A stretch of DNA of 64,000 nt from QWHO01 sp021404945. Lineage in GTDB: Bacteria > Vulcanimicrobiota > Xenobia > Xenobiales > QWHO01. The stretch covers positions 1 through 64,000 of the forward strand of contig CAUJEN010000128.1 of NCBI GenBank assembly GCA_963169765.1, written 5' to 3'. Shown here piece after piece: positions 49,614 to 58,779 of the stretch; position 1 is the stretch's first letter, and each line of letters begins with the position of its first letter. A program made the translations under genes and the position numbers. Below the pieces are notes generated by a model. It saw only the letters and a program-made list of their open reading frames with translations, was not told where the DNA came from and did no database searches.

Positions 49614-51067
49614 CAGTCATGATTCTGGAGCGTGGAGGAATTGTCCTTGGCCGGGCCCCTCCTCTTGTCAGGCCGGGAGAGGCTGAAGAAGAACTCGGTT
49701 CCGCCCAGCTCGCGGGGGCGCGCGCCCAGCTCGTGCCCGTGGCGACGGACCACTTCGGAGGCGATGGCCAGGCCCAGCCCCAGGTTTCCCAGGGTGGAAG
49801 AAGAGCCGGTGCGCCGGTGGCGCTCGAAGAGGTCGCTCTGGCTCAGCCCGGGGCCCTCGTCGCGCAGGGCCACGCGCACGGTCTGACCTTGCTCTTCCAC
49901 GGCCAGCTCCAGCCGGCTGTCGACGGGAGAGACCCGGATGGCGTTGTCGAGCAGGTTCTCCACGACGCGCTGCAGTTTGCCGGCGTCCCCCATCACTTCG
50001 ACCTGGTCGGGTCCCACGATCTCCAGGGTGATGTTCTTCTTGCGCGCTTCCTGCTCGAAGTTGTCGCCTGAGGTCTCGAGCAGCGAAACCAGCTCGAAGC
50101 GCTCCAGCTTTAACTCGTAGTAGTCGAGCTTTTGCAGCTCGATGAGCCGGGAGATCAGCTCCGAGAGCCGGCTCGACTCGCGCTCGAGGTTGCGCAGCAA
50201 TCGCTCGCGAGCCTCGCCGTCGGCTCCTCGCGTGAGGGCTTCCAACGAGCCGCACAGCCCGGTCACGGGGGTTTTCAGCTCGTGGGCTACGTCCTCCATG
50301 AAGTGGCGGGTCTTGAGCTTCTCGTCCTCCAAAAGAGCCACTTTCTCCTTGAGCGACTGCACCAGACGGTTGAAGCCCTCCCCGATGGTGGCCAGCTCGC
50401 CGCCTCCCTGCACTTCGATCTCCTCCGGCTCATCAGCCACCCGCAGGGCCAGGTTGCGCAGATTCTTGACCGAACGGCGCAGGTGGCCGGAAACGTAGAG
50501 GGCGGCCAGGAACACTCCGAAGGTGAGCACCACCAGGCCGTCGCGGGCGCTGGCCCGCAGGGCTCCCAGGCGTTGCAGGATGCCGTCGGTGGAGTGGGAA
50601 AGGTAGGTCACACCCACGATTTCCTCGCCCCAGTAGACGGGCACGGCCACGAACAGGGCCAGCGAGCGCTCAGTCTCGTCCGAGTAGCGGGTATAGGCCG
50701 CCCAGCGGCCCTGGTAGGCCTGCTCGATCTCGGGGCGGAACCGGATCGAGGCCTGCCGCTCGGAGGGGATCTCCAGCGAGTCGGCCACCAGGTCGCGCTC
50801 GCGGTCGAGCAGGCGCACCCTCGAGCCGGTTGCGTTCTGGGTGGCCACCAGCTCACGCCAGATGGCCTCGGCCCGGCCCTCGGCCAGGGGAGCCGAGGCC
50901 AGCTCGGCCAGCGCCTGGGCGCTGGACAGCATCTCGTCTTGCAACTGCGCCAGAGCGTCCCGCTCGGTCTTGCGCAGCAGGGCCAGCAGCAGCCCGGTGC
51001 TGGCGATCAGGGTCAGGGCCACCAGCAGCCAGGGACCCCACAGACGCGTGTTGGGGCGGCTGATCAC
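49613..51067 (-). CDS. Sensor histidine kinase of the OmpR-partner type
   Basis: This 484-residue protein starts at GTG 51067 and overlaps the response regulator stop as GTGA. Transmembrane helices lie at about 8-28 and 183-205 with a periplasmic sensor between them. HAMP, the HisKA box FMEDVAHELKTPVTGLCGS and the HATPase follow (VVENLLDNAIRVSP, LRDEGPGLS, LGLGLAIA). With the regulator at 51064 it forms a complete two-component system. The next gene is a lipoprotein, a possible sensor partner. Confidence 0.93.
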   Translation of the reverse strand: MISRPNTRLWGPWLLVALTLIASTGLLLALLRKTERDALAQLQDEMLSSAQALAELASAPLAEGRAEAIWRELVATQNATGSRVRLLDRERDLVADSLEIPSERQASIRFRPEIEQAYQGRWAAYTRYSDETERSLALFVAVPVYWGEEIVGVTYLSHSTDGILQRLGALRASARDGLVVLTFGVFLAALYVSGHLRRSVKNLRNLALRVADEPEEIEVQGGGELATIGEGFNRLVQSLKEKVALLEDEKLKTRHFMEDVAHELKTPVTGLCGSLEALTRGADGEARERLLRNLERESSRLSELISRLIELQKLDYYELKLERFELVSLLETSGDNFEQEARKKNITLEIVGPDQVEVMGDAGKLQRVVENLLDNAIRVSPVDSRLELAVEEQGQTVRVALRDEGPGLSQSDLFERHRRTGSSSTLGNLGLGLAIASEVVRRHGHELGARPRELGGTEFFFSLSRPDKRRGPAKDNSSTLQNHD

Positions 51068-51723
51068 CGACCCACCGAGAGACGATAACCCAGACCCCGC
51101 ACGGTCTCGACCAGCTCCGAGCCGACCTTCTTGCGCAGGCGCTTGATGGTGGTATCCACCACCCGGTCCTCGCCCTCGAAGTCGAAGCCCCATACCTTCT
51201 CGAGCAAGGATTCTCGTCCCAGGACGCGCTCGCGATGGTCATAGAGCACCCGCAGAACCTCGAACTCGCGGGCGGTCAGGATGATGCGCACGCCCGACCT
51301 GTAGACGTCGGCCCGCTGCCAGTCGATCTCGATGTCGCCCAAACGCACGCGCACTTCGCCCCCTCGCTTGCGCAGGTTGGTGCGCAGGCGGGCCACCAGC
51401 TCGCGAGGAGAGAAGGGCTTGGTGATGTAATCGTCGGCCCCCAGCTCAAGGGTGGAGACCTTGTCCGACTCGCTGTCCTTGACCGAGACGATCAAGATGG
51501 GGGTCTCGGAGGAGCGGCGCAGGGTTCGCAGCACGTCCAGTCCACTCAGGCGCGGGAGCATCATGTCGAGCAGCACGGCGTCGGGCTTCTCGAGCTCGAA
51601 GCGCTCCACCGCCTCGCGTCCGTCACGGGCCAGGACCACGCGGTAGCCCTCACCGCTCAGGGTGACGGTCAAGAACTCGGCGATGGACTCGTCATCTTCG
51701 ACGACCAGGACGGTTTCTCTCAC
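51064..51723 (-). CDS. OmpR-family response regulator
   Basis: This 219-residue protein has a receiver (VVEDDESIAEFL, Asp in DAVLLDMMLPRLSG, Lys in DDYITKPFSPREL) and a winged-helix output domain (LTAREFEVLRVLYDHRE, VVDTTIKRLRKKVG). It is first in a minus-strand operon running to 42162. It diverges from the pseudopilin operon at 51850, a likely target by position. Confidence 0.95.
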   Translation of the reverse strand: MRETVLVVEDDESIAEFLTVTLSGEGYRVVLARDGREAVERFELEKPDAVLLDMMLPRLSGLDVLRTLRRSSETPILIVSVKDSESDKVSTLELGADDYITKPFSPRELVARLRTNLRKRGGEVRVRLGDIEIDWQRADVYRSGVRIILTAREFEVLRVLYDHRERVLGRESLLEKVWGFDFEGEDRVVDTTIKRLRKKVGSELVETVRGLGYRLSVGR

Positions 51724-51849
51724 GCTCGGAGCTGACTCCCTGCTAATTCTTCTCGGGCAACGATTTCCGGCGACAGGGGTGTGACACCTTCAAGATTCCC
51801 GGGCCGGGACTTTCCGAGCCGGCTTTTCTTTGCTACCCTGTTGAGGGGA

Positions 51850-53301
51850 ATGGTGCCGGTGAGACGATATGGAATGGCCCTGCCGACCGCGCTTTTCATG
51901 GCGCTTTTTATCTATTTCCTGTCCACGGTCCTGACCTGGCAGGCCCAGATGAACCAGCGATTCACACGCGGCGAGGCCGAACGATCGCACGAGCTGTACG
52001 CCACCCGCGGCCAGGTGAACCTGTTCATCGCTCAGGTGCTTGAAGATTCGAGCTACGCAGACGCTCACGGTCCCGGCAGCCCGGTGGAGGAGGAGCTCGA
52101 CGGCAAGACCTACCGCACCTGGTGCCAGCCGGACGGCAGCAATCCGGACGTGTTGCATGTCATCTGCACGGTCGACGGCAAGCTGATGAGTTATCAATCC
52201 AGCCGCACCATTGTCAGAACTGTGGCCATGGGAATGATCGTCTACACCGACGTGGGCGGCGCTGCCGGCCCGCCGGCCCTCAAGTGGTACGGATTGAACG
52301 AAGCCAGCCCCAGCTGGCAGGATCTTCCCCCCATCCCCCAGCAGGTCTTTCAGCAGAAGGAGATTCTCGACGGCGCGGTGCCCTTCGACCCCCCCCAGTT
52401 TGAGCCGGGTCCAGTGTTGGTGGACCTGAGTAAGCTGGATGGTCCGGCTGAGATCGCCAACTTCGCCGCCTACGGGATAGGCCCGGACGGTGACCTGCTG
52501 GCCATCTACGAGCCCCCGCCCACAAGTCGGAGGACTGACCCGGCCAGCCCCACCTCGCTCGTAAACTACCCGACCATGTTCCGCTTTGATCGAAGCGCTG
52601 GCAGCTGGGTCTTGACCCGGATGCCGGACTCCTACGTGCCCACCGGAGCCGTGGGTGCCCGCATCGGCGGCACGAACGGAACAATGGTCGTTCAAGACGG
52701 CGATGGGCTTCTCCGCCTGGATACGGATCCATCCGAGCGCGTGCCTCCGCCTCCCGGCGGCGCCATCCAGTCCTTTACCGCCAACAGTGACAAGATCTAT
52801 GCCCAGTTGTCCGATGGCTCGATTGCCCGCTACGCAACGAGCAGTGGCGGTGGGGGTGGGTGGTCCACGATGCTGGCCCCGCAGCCCGATGCCTTTACCC
52901 CTTCGGGGGAGTTCCTCTCCGGGGAGGGTCAGTCGACCCCCACTTTGAGCCAGTTGACCGTCAGCTCCAATGGGACACTGATGGCCCTGTGGCAGCGCGA
53001 CGGGGTGGATACGGTGTTCCGCTACCACCCCGGCACCCCCGACGATCCCGAAGACCCCCCTCAGTGGGATGCGCGCCTCCCCCTGACGATGGCGGATAAC
53101 CCCGATGTGCCTTTCGTGGAAGACCTTGATTCCATCAGTTCCATGCCAGGCCGGGTGATCGCTCAGGTGCCCGGCCCCCCTGAGGAGATCTATGCCGGGC
53201 GAAGCCGGCTGCCCAGTCCCGGGGCCAACGCGCCGGTGATCGCCACCGGCATGTACCCGCTGCCCGACGGCCGAGCTTACTACGCCGGCGACAGTTACTG
53301 A
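51850..53301 (+). CDS. PilX/pilus-assembly-like protein with propeller region
   Basis: About 483 residues from ATG 51850; GTG 51859 is an alternative with better ribosome spacing. The N-terminus RRYGMALPTALFMALFIYFL is a prepilin-like hydrophobic helix with a basic start, as in PilX-type minor pilin proteins. It continues with a Gln/Glu helix and then a long strand-rich part with blade-like repeats and PSGE and PDG turns. It heads a three-gene operon with two pseudopilins. A tip or minor-pilin role is inferred. Confidence 0.7.
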   Translation: MVPVRRYGMALPTALFMALFIYFLSTVLTWQAQMNQRFTRGEAERSHELYATRGQVNLFIAQVLEDSSYADAHGPGSPVEEELDGKTYRTWCQPDGSNPDVLHVICTVDGKLMSYQSSRTIVRTVAMGMIVYTDVGGAAGPPALKWYGLNEASPSWQDLPPIPQQVFQQKEILDGAVPFDPPQFEPGPVLVDLSKLDGPAEIANFAAYGIGPDGDLLAIYEPPPTSRRTDPASPTSLVNYPTMFRFDRSAGSWVLTRMPDSYVPTGAVGARIGGTNGTMVVQDGDGLLRLDTDPSERVPPPPGGAIQSFTANSDKIYAQLSDGSIARYATSSGGGGGWSTMLAPQPDAFTPSGEFLSGEGQSTPTLSQLTVSSNGTLMALWQRDGVDTVFRYHPGTPDDPEDPPQWDARLPLTMADNPDVPFVEDLDSISSMPGRVIAQVPGPPEEIYAGRSRLPSPGANAPVIATGMYPLPDGRAYYAGDSY

Positions 53302-53305
53302 GAGC

Positions 53306-53674
53306 TTGACGCGTCGCGGCTTCACCTTCGCCGAGCTGATCCTGTGCCTGGGGATCATGGGCATGGCCCTGCTGGCCCTGGTCAGTGCCGAGATCTATTC
53401 GGCCCGGGCCGAACGTGGTGGCTCCCAGCGCCACCAGGCCACCATGGTGGCCGGCTCGCTGATGGCTGAGGCCGAGAAAGACCTGCGCCGCGATTTTGCT
53501 GCCAGCGTGGCGGAAGGCCGTCAGGCGGTGCCGGGCAATCCTGCCTATGAATACGAGCTCCTCGAGCAAGTTGAGGTGGGCGGACGGATCAAGCGGCTGC
53601 AGGTGAACGTGTTCTGGTCCGACCAGCAGGGCGGTCAGCAATACTCGCTCTGGACCCGGGTGCTCGAGCCGTGA
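53306..53674 (+). CDS. Type IV pseudopilin (prepilin N-methylation motif)
   Basis: This 122-residue protein starts at TTG 53306 (TRRGFTFAELILCLGIMGMA). The prepilin peptidase site is RRG|FTFAE, with E at position +5, followed by the hydrophobic alpha-1 helix. The remainder is short and strand-rich. It is a minor pilin or secretion pseudopilin. It begins 5 bases after the previous gene and overlaps the next by GTGA, so the three are one operon. Confidence 0.88.
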   Translation: MTRRGFTFAELILCLGIMGMALLALVSAEIYSARAERGGSQRHQATMVAGSLMAEAEKDLRRDFAASVAEGRQAVPGNPAYEYELLEQVEVGGRIKRLQVNVFWSDQQGGQQYSLWTRVLEP

Positions 53675-54195
53675 GCCGGCGAGGGCTGACGCTCTTCGAA
53701 GTGCTGGTCGCCTCAGTTCTGCTGGGCGGCATGATGATCGCCAGCCTGATCATCTACGCCACGGGCCTGAGTAACCAGCGCAAGACGGACAGTCAAAGTG
53801 ATAGCTATCGGGCCGTGATGATGGCCATCAGCCACATCCGCTCCGAGCTTCGTGGGAGCCAGGTTCTCTATCCGGCGACCGACAGCGGCCCGCAGACAAT
53901 CGCTCGCTATCGCTACCCCCGGATGAACGGCAATCTGCCCCGGGTTGATCCCACCGGCGCTCCCATCTGGGCCGGCATCGGCACATTCGAGCTGCGAGAT
54001 GGGGGAAAGCTCACCCGCGTCAATCCGGTCGATGCCCGCACGCTGGCCGAGCTCGGAGAAAACGGCAGCATCCGCTTCGAGCGCCCGGACCATCGCCTCT
54101 TGAGGGTGACCGTGGTGGCCGACCGCTTCCCCAATGACCGCAGGCGCAAGAGCCACTACGAGGCGACGGTCGAGATCTATCTGCCCAATAATTAA
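53671..54195 (+). CDS. Type IV pseudopilin, second (prepilin N-methylation motif)
   Basis: This 174-residue protein starts at GTG 53671 (SRRGLTLFEVLVASVLLGGM). The cleavage site is RRG|LTLFE, and the hydrophobic helix continues to about 28. The size and layout resemble GspJ/PilW-type minor pseudopilins. The protein ends YEATVEIYLPNN. Its TAA stop borders repeat A2. It is third in the pilin operon. Confidence 0.88.
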   Translation: MSRRGLTLFEVLVASVLLGGMMIASLIIYATGLSNQRKTDSQSDSYRAVMMAISHIRSELRGSQVLYPATDSGPQTIARYRYPRMNGNLPRVDPTGAPIWAGIGTFELRDGGKLTRVNPVDARTLAELGENGSIRFERPDHRLLRVTVVADRFPNDRRRKSHYEATVEIYLPNN

Positions 54196-54297
54196 TGTGC
54201 TCGCACTTTGGTTTTGCACATTGGCACAATCTGACGAACGCGCCGGAGCTGCGTTCCTGCGCGTTGTAAAGTGCAAGACCAAAGGCCTTGCACTTTA
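54195..54297 (-). repeat. Dispersed palindromic element, family A copy 2 (inverted)
   Basis: This is the reverse complement of the element at 2981-3086. The hairpin core at 54267-54297 is identical over 31 bases. The other end starts at the last base of the pseudopilin stop codon. Confidence 0.75.
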
Positions 54298-54313
54298 ATG
54301 TGTTGAGCGTTAC

Positions 54314-54392
54314 GTGCTGAAGGTTTTGCCTCTCCTTCGGAGGCGCCTCCACACAAGTCTGTCGGCGCGATTTACTGCAAAACCTTCAGCAC
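54314..54392. repeat. MITE-like element with 16-bp perfect terminal inverted repeats, family C copy 2
   Basis: GTGCTGAAGGTTTTGC (54314-54329) and GCAAAACCTTCAGCAC (54377-54392) are perfect inverted repeats enclosing a 47-base centre with CTCCTTCGGAGGCGCCTCC. No reading frame is present. A degraded copy is at 8508-8586. No target-site duplication is evident. Confidence 0.75.
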
Positions 54393-54401
54393 TTCACTTT
54401 A

Positions 54402-54520
54402 GAGGGGTTGCCGGAAACCCCCTTGACCCAGGTTTCCGGTTGCGAGACGCCTGAAGTCCAGCCGCCTGCAATATCTCGCGGTGGCGGGAGGATTCCTCCG
54501 ACACCGCCGCTGGACCTTGC
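54402..54520 (-). repeat. Dispersed palindromic element, family B copy 5 (inverted)
   Basis: It contains GCCGGAAACCCCCTTGACC and GGTTTCCGGTTGCGAGACG at the left, and GGTGGCGGGAGGATTCC with ACACCGCCGCTGG at the right. It is the third repeat family in the same 330-base gap after the pilin operon. The last 90 bases before the kinase start hold nothing else recognisable. Confidence 0.6.
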
Positions 54521-54611
54521 TCACGCGACTGGCGCGTTCGCCAGGGAAACTCGTTCCCCACAGAGCTGGCGGAGGGTAGGATGCTCCCCTGCCGGTCGGG
54601 AAGGGGGGGCC

Positions 54612-56894
54612 GTGAGCGTCAAGCCCGAGGTGGTCTGGCCAGGTCTGGGCTCGCTGGTGGCCATCGCTCTGGGCTCAGCCCTGGCGAGCCCCCCGCGGGT
54701 CACTCTGGATACGCTGGTGCTGGCAGGGCTGGCCGTGGTGCTGGAGGCCATCTCCCCCCGGACTCACAAGACAGCCTTTCTGAGCTTGAGCCTGCCGCTC
54801 TATCCGGCTCTGGCCCTGCAGGGTGGTTTCCAAATGCTGGTTCTGACCGCCCTGGTCGGTCTGGGGTTGCGCTCTCTTCGTCCCCCTCGCGAGTTTCAGG
54901 TGGCGCTGCGGTCGCTTTTCCCGATCGCGCTGGGAGGGCTGCTGGTGGCCCTGGGTCAGGGCGGCGGCCTGCCGCCCGAGTCCCAGCTTCTGGTGGCTCT
55001 GGCCGTGCAGATGGCCCTGGATTGGGTGCTCAACGGACGCTACGAGGAAGGCCGGGTGTCCTGGGCCAGCCGACCGGTCCAGGCCGGACTGGGTGTGGTA
55101 GCAGGCATCCTGATGCAGTACCAGCCGGTAGCCGCACTGGCGCTGGTTCCCTTCCTGGGCATTCCCTGGCTGACCTTTCGCCCCGGTCTGGACAAGACGG
55201 AGGTCATGCAGCGCCACGTGGCCACGCTTCAGCTCGAGCTCGAGCAGCGCACCCGTGAGCTGCACTTGATGCTCGAGCTTTCCGACGAGCTGGCCGTCCG
55301 CTCAGGCTTGCAGGACGTGCGCGGCGTGCTGCTCAAGATGGCCCTCCAGGTGGCCCCCTGCCGAACTGGCGTGGTGTTCTCGCAGCGGCTGCGACCGGTC
55401 CTGTTCGAGAGCCCTGAAGCCGACCGGCTGCGCGAGTACGAGCTGCTGGGCCTGAGGGACTCGGCAGTGGAGAAGGCCCTGGCCGAGGGCCGTGTGGTGG
55501 CGGGTCATCCCGAGCAACAGGCCGAGCGGATGCTGCCCAGCGAGACATACTCTCTGGCCTTCCCCCTGAGCCGCTCGGGAGTGCTCTACCTGGGCCGCAA
55601 CCAGCCCTTCACGGCCATGCAGCTTCAGCTTCTGAGGCTGCTCACCCAGCAGGCTGGCATCGCGCTGGACTCGGCCCGCCAGATCCGCCGCAACCAGCGC
55701 AGTCTCCAACGCGTGCGCAAGGCGCGCAAACGTCTGCACGTCTGGGTCTTCCGTCTGTCGCAGCTGCTGGATGGCTGTCGTCGCATCGCCTCGGCGCTGG
55801 ATCGAGAGGCCCTCGAGCAGGCCCTGCCGGCCGCTCTCAGACCTCTGCTGCCCCAGCACCGCGCTGTCTTGCGTTGCTATAAGCCGCTTGATGTCAGCAT
55901 CCCTGAAGATCTGGACGGTCTGGGAGAGTTCGTGGAGGTGGTGCGCGAGAACCAGACCGCCATCTTGCTCGACCCGGTCGAGGGCACCCGCTTTCACAGC
56001 CTGGTGATGGGCTGGGGCTCGCTGATGGGCATTCCGCTGGCTTCCGAGGGGCAGGTGGATGGGGTGCTGGTGGTTGGCTCGCCCGAGCCCGGGGGGCTCA
56101 AGCGCAGCCACCAGAACCTGCTGGAGGTGCTGGCCCTGCAACTGGGCACGACCCTGCGCAACATCGCTCTCTATCAAGAGGTGGTGGAGGCCGAGGCCCG
56201 CTTGCTGCAGTCGAGCAAGATGGCTGCCGTGGGCCAGCTGGCCGCTGGAGTCGCCCACGAGTTGAATACGCCGCTGGGGGTGGTCAAGCTGGGCCTGAGC
56301 CAGAGCCTGCGTTTTCTCGAGGAGAAGCCGGCTCGCTCGCGCACCCTGCTCACCCAGGGCATGGAGGCGCTGGAGTATGCTCAGACCATCATCTCCAAAC
56401 TTCTCCACTACTCGCGCGAAGGACGGCTGGAGCAGCGCCAGGTCGATCTGGTGCAGGTCGTCGAGGACGGCCTGGTCTTCGTGGCTCACACCCTGGATCT
56501 CGACCGGGTGCAGCTGGAAAGAGATCTGCAGCCGGTGCCCCCGGTGCGCGGCAATCCCACCGAGTTGCAGCAAGTGGTCGTCAACCTGGTTCTCAACGCT
56601 CGCGACGCGATGGTGCAGGGAGAGGCCTCGCGCCTGGCGGTACGGGTATCGACTCGAGCCGAGCAAGGGCAGGTGCGACTGGAGGTGCGCGACTTTGGGC
56701 CGGGCCTCACGGAGGAGGTGCAGGCCCGCATGTTCGAGCCCTTTTACACCACCAAGCCGGTGGGCAAAGGAACCGGGCTTGGTCTCTACATCATCTCCCG
56801 CATTGCCCAGCAGCACGGTGGCTCTTTGAAGGCCACCAACTGCACGGATGGAGGAGCCTGCTTCGTGCTCGAGCTACCGGCCGGCCAGGTTTGA
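54612..56894 (+). CDS. Membrane-bound histidine kinase with GAF domains, paralogue of 42162
   Basis: About 760 residues from GTG 54612. N-terminal membrane helices (about 1-195) are followed by a coiled coil and two GAF-like regions (about 240-370 and 410-525). The HisKA box is AAGVAHELNTPLGVVKLGL and the HATPase motifs are VVNLVLNARDAM, RDFGPGLT and GKGTGLGLYI. The arrangement and motifs match the kinase at 42162, indicating duplication. The end overlaps the convergent monooxygenase gene by 21 bases. No receiver is adjacent; 60243 encodes one nearby. Confidence 0.9.
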   Translation: MSVKPEVVWPGLGSLVAIALGSALASPPRVTLDTLVLAGLAVVLEAISPRTHKTAFLSLSLPLYPALALQGGFQMLVLTALVGLGLRSLRPPREFQVALRSLFPIALGGLLVALGQGGGLPPESQLLVALAVQMALDWVLNGRYEEGRVSWASRPVQAGLGVVAGILMQYQPVAALALVPFLGIPWLTFRPGLDKTEVMQRHVATLQLELEQRTRELHLMLELSDELAVRSGLQDVRGVLLKMALQVAPCRTGVVFSQRLRPVLFESPEADRLREYELLGLRDSAVEKALAEGRVVAGHPEQQAERMLPSETYSLAFPLSRSGVLYLGRNQPFTAMQLQLLRLLTQQAGIALDSARQIRRNQRSLQRVRKARKRLHVWVFRLSQLLDGCRRIASALDREALEQALPAALRPLLPQHRAVLRCYKPLDVSIPEDLDGLGEFVEVVRENQTAILLDPVEGTRFHSLVMGWGSLMGIPLASEGQVDGVLVVGSPEPGGLKRSHQNLLEVLALQLGTTLRNIALYQEVVEAEARLLQSSKMAAVGQLAAGVAHELNTPLGVVKLGLSQSLRFLEEKPARSRTLLTQGMEALEYAQTIISKLLHYSREGRLEQRQVDLVQVVEDGLVFVAHTLDLDRVQLERDLQPVPPVRGNPTELQQVVVNLVLNARDAMVQGEASRLAVRVSTRAEQGQVRLEVRDFGPGLTEEVQARMFEPFYTTKPVGKGTGLGLYIISRIAQQHGGSLKATNCTDGGACFVLELPAGQV

Positions 56895-58505
56895 GGTCGT
56901 CTGGTAGACTTCGCCGAGATACTCGATCAGAGCCCTCAGGTCGGCTGGCTGGCTGCGAAACCCGACGTAGAGATCGGGTCGCACCCAATACAGCGTCTCG
57001 CTCGAGGCCCCGAAGGCACGGTGCAGCAGCTGCTCTCGGTCATGGTAGCCACTTGGGCCGATGTGGATGATGCTGATGAAGTCACCCCAGCGAGCCTTCA
57101 CCTCCCGCTCGATGGTGCTCATCCATTCTTCTGTCTGCTCGCTGAGATCGATGCCTGAGAAGAGCAACAGGTGGGAGCCGTTGCCTTTGAGCAGGTCGAA
57201 CAGGTGCAATTCGGCACCTGAGCGGGTGACCAGCTCGCCGTCGGGAACCCGGTCTCCCGGCCGGATGCCGGGGGCCAGAGGGGAGAACACGGTCAGGTCC
57301 TTCTTGTGCTCTCGGCTGAGGGGGCTCTTTCGATAGTTGATCTCGAGCTCGGAGAGCGTGCGCGCGATGCGGTGCTGAATCAGCTCGCTACCCGTCAAGA
57401 GCTCGGCCAGCTTGTTGCGCAAGTACTGGGCAACCGGATGGCGCAGCGTGGCAGCCCGGGTGGCTGCCTCGGCTCCCTTGAGCACCATCTGGCCCACGGC
57501 GTGGCGCTCGAGGGTGTAGCTGTCGAGCAAGCCTTCGCGAGCCTTGCCCTGCTGGACCAGAGCGAGCTTCCAGGCCAGGTTGAAGGCGTCTTGCAGGCCG
57601 GTGTTCATCCCCTGCCCGCCGGCCGGGCTGTGAATGTGGGCCGCATCTCCGGCCAGAAAGACCCGGCCGTGTCGATACTCGGATACCTGTCGCTCGTGAA
57701 TGCGAAATCCGGCCAGCCAGAAGGGCTCGCTGAGCTTGAGACCGGATGGACCGCGCCTTTCCGCGATGAACTGAGCCTCTTCCAGAGTGGGGTCGGAGGG
57801 CTTCTGGTCGCCACTGGCGGTTCCGCAGTCAGCGATGATGCGCATGTGCCCCTCGCGGCCGATGGGGAAGAGGGCTAGAACCCCGTCAGGACTGAGATAC
57901 ACATGAATCTCGTTCAGGGCCAGCGCTCCGTGCACGATCAGGTCGGCCAGGATCCAGTTGCTGGCTTCGGCCTGCCCGGAGAAAGGGACATTCAGCGCGT
58001 GGCGCACCGTGCTGTGGGCCCCGTCGCAGCCGATCAGCCAGTCGGAGAACACCGTCTCTTCGCTGCCCTCCGGGGAGCGAAGCACGGTGCTGACCCCCTC
58101 CTCGTCCTGGCTGAAGCTGAGCAGCTCTGTGCCGCGCTCGAGGCTGACCCCGCGCCGCTCGAGACACTTGGTGAGAAGCCGCTCGGTCTCATTCTGGGGA
58201 ATCATCAGGGCCGACCGATACGGGCTGGGCAGCTCGTCCAGGCTCAGGTGGGCGAGTTTCTTACCGTCCGCGTAGATATTGCTGGCGTGAGCCTTGAGCC
58301 CGATGGCCAGGGCATCCGCCACCAGCTGCTCGTCGCTGCGGGCAAAGACCTCCAGCGAGCGGCTCCAAAGCACCAGGGCACGCGACTTGTCCGAAGGCTC
58401 CCGAGCCTGGTCCACGATGCGCACAGTCAGGCCATAGCGGCGCAGCTCCTGGGCCATCATCAGGCCGACCGGCCCGGCCCCGCAGATCAATACGTCAGTC
58501 TTCAT
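56874..58505 (-). CDS. FAD-dependent aromatic hydroxylase/monooxygenase (PheA/TfdB family)
   Basis: This is a 543-residue protein from the ATG at 58505. The dinucleotide fold is VLICGAGPVGLMMAQEL (GxGxxG), the DG motif is IGCDGAHSTVRHAL, and the GD motif is VFLAGDAAHIHSPAGGQGMN. The C-terminal thioredoxin-like domain (about 425-540) is usual for this group. It would hydroxylate a phenolic or polyketide-like substrate with NADPH and O2. It lies downstream of a leader containing three hairpins (58550-58669). Confidence 0.9.
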   Translation of the reverse strand: MKTDVLICGAGPVGLMMAQELRRYGLTVRIVDQAREPSDKSRALVLWSRSLEVFARSDEQLVADALAIGLKAHASNIYADGKKLAHLSLDELPSPYRSALMIPQNETERLLTKCLERRGVSLERGTELLSFSQDEEGVSTVLRSPEGSEETVFSDWLIGCDGAHSTVRHALNVPFSGQAEASNWILADLIVHGALALNEIHVYLSPDGVLALFPIGREGHMRIIADCGTASGDQKPSDPTLEEAQFIAERRGPSGLKLSEPFWLAGFRIHERQVSEYRHGRVFLAGDAAHIHSPAGGQGMNTGLQDAFNLAWKLALVQQGKAREGLLDSYTLERHAVGQMVLKGAEAATRAATLRHPVAQYLRNKLAELLTGSELIQHRIARTLSELEINYRKSPLSREHKKDLTVFSPLAPGIRPGDRVPDGELVTRSGAELHLFDLLKGNGSHLLLFSGIDLSEQTEEWMSTIEREVKARWGDFISIIHIGPSGYHDREQLLHRAFGASSETLYWVRPDLYVGFRSQPADLRALIEYLGEVYQTTSNLAGR

Positions 58506-58549
58506 GCGGCTCGGTTCGCGCCAACCCGAGTGAGGCCTGCACCCGCCCT

Positions 58550-58669
58550 GGGGTCGCGGCTCAGGGTCGACCGGCTCCCCACCGCCCGCTGTGGGGAGCC
58601 CCACCTTCCGCTGTGGGGATCGGGGTCGCGGCTCGGGGCCGACCGGCTCCCCACCGCCCGCTGTGGGGA
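58550..58669 (-). repeat. Tandem 48-bp repeats forming hairpins, leader of the monooxygenase
   Basis: Nearly identical 48-base copies lie at 58550-58597 and 58622-58669, 72 bases apart. Each contains GGCTCCCCAC pairing with GTGGGGA. The first forms a perfect 10-bp stem with GTGGGGAGCC, and a third CCCCAC/GTGGGG stem lies between the copies. The array is upstream of the minus-strand monooxygenase start. Confidence 0.6.
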
Positions 58670-58710
58670 TCGGGGCTCAGCACAGTGCCAGGGAAGGCTC
58701 AGACATCCAG

Positions 58711-58748
58711 AGGCCCGGTCCGCAATCTCTTGCGTCCGGGCCTTCTTT
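58711..58748 (+). terminator. Intrinsic terminator-like hairpin
   Basis: AGGCCCGG...CGCAA pairs with TTGCG...CCGGGCCT, with one mismatch and one bulge, and is followed on the plus strand by TTCTTTT. On the minus strand it is preceded by AAAAGAA, so it could serve the 58780 gene in that direction too. No plus-strand gene directly upstream is recognised. Confidence 0.6.
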
Positions 58749-58779
58749 TCGGCCTCCAGAAACCCCTGACTGTCCTGGC

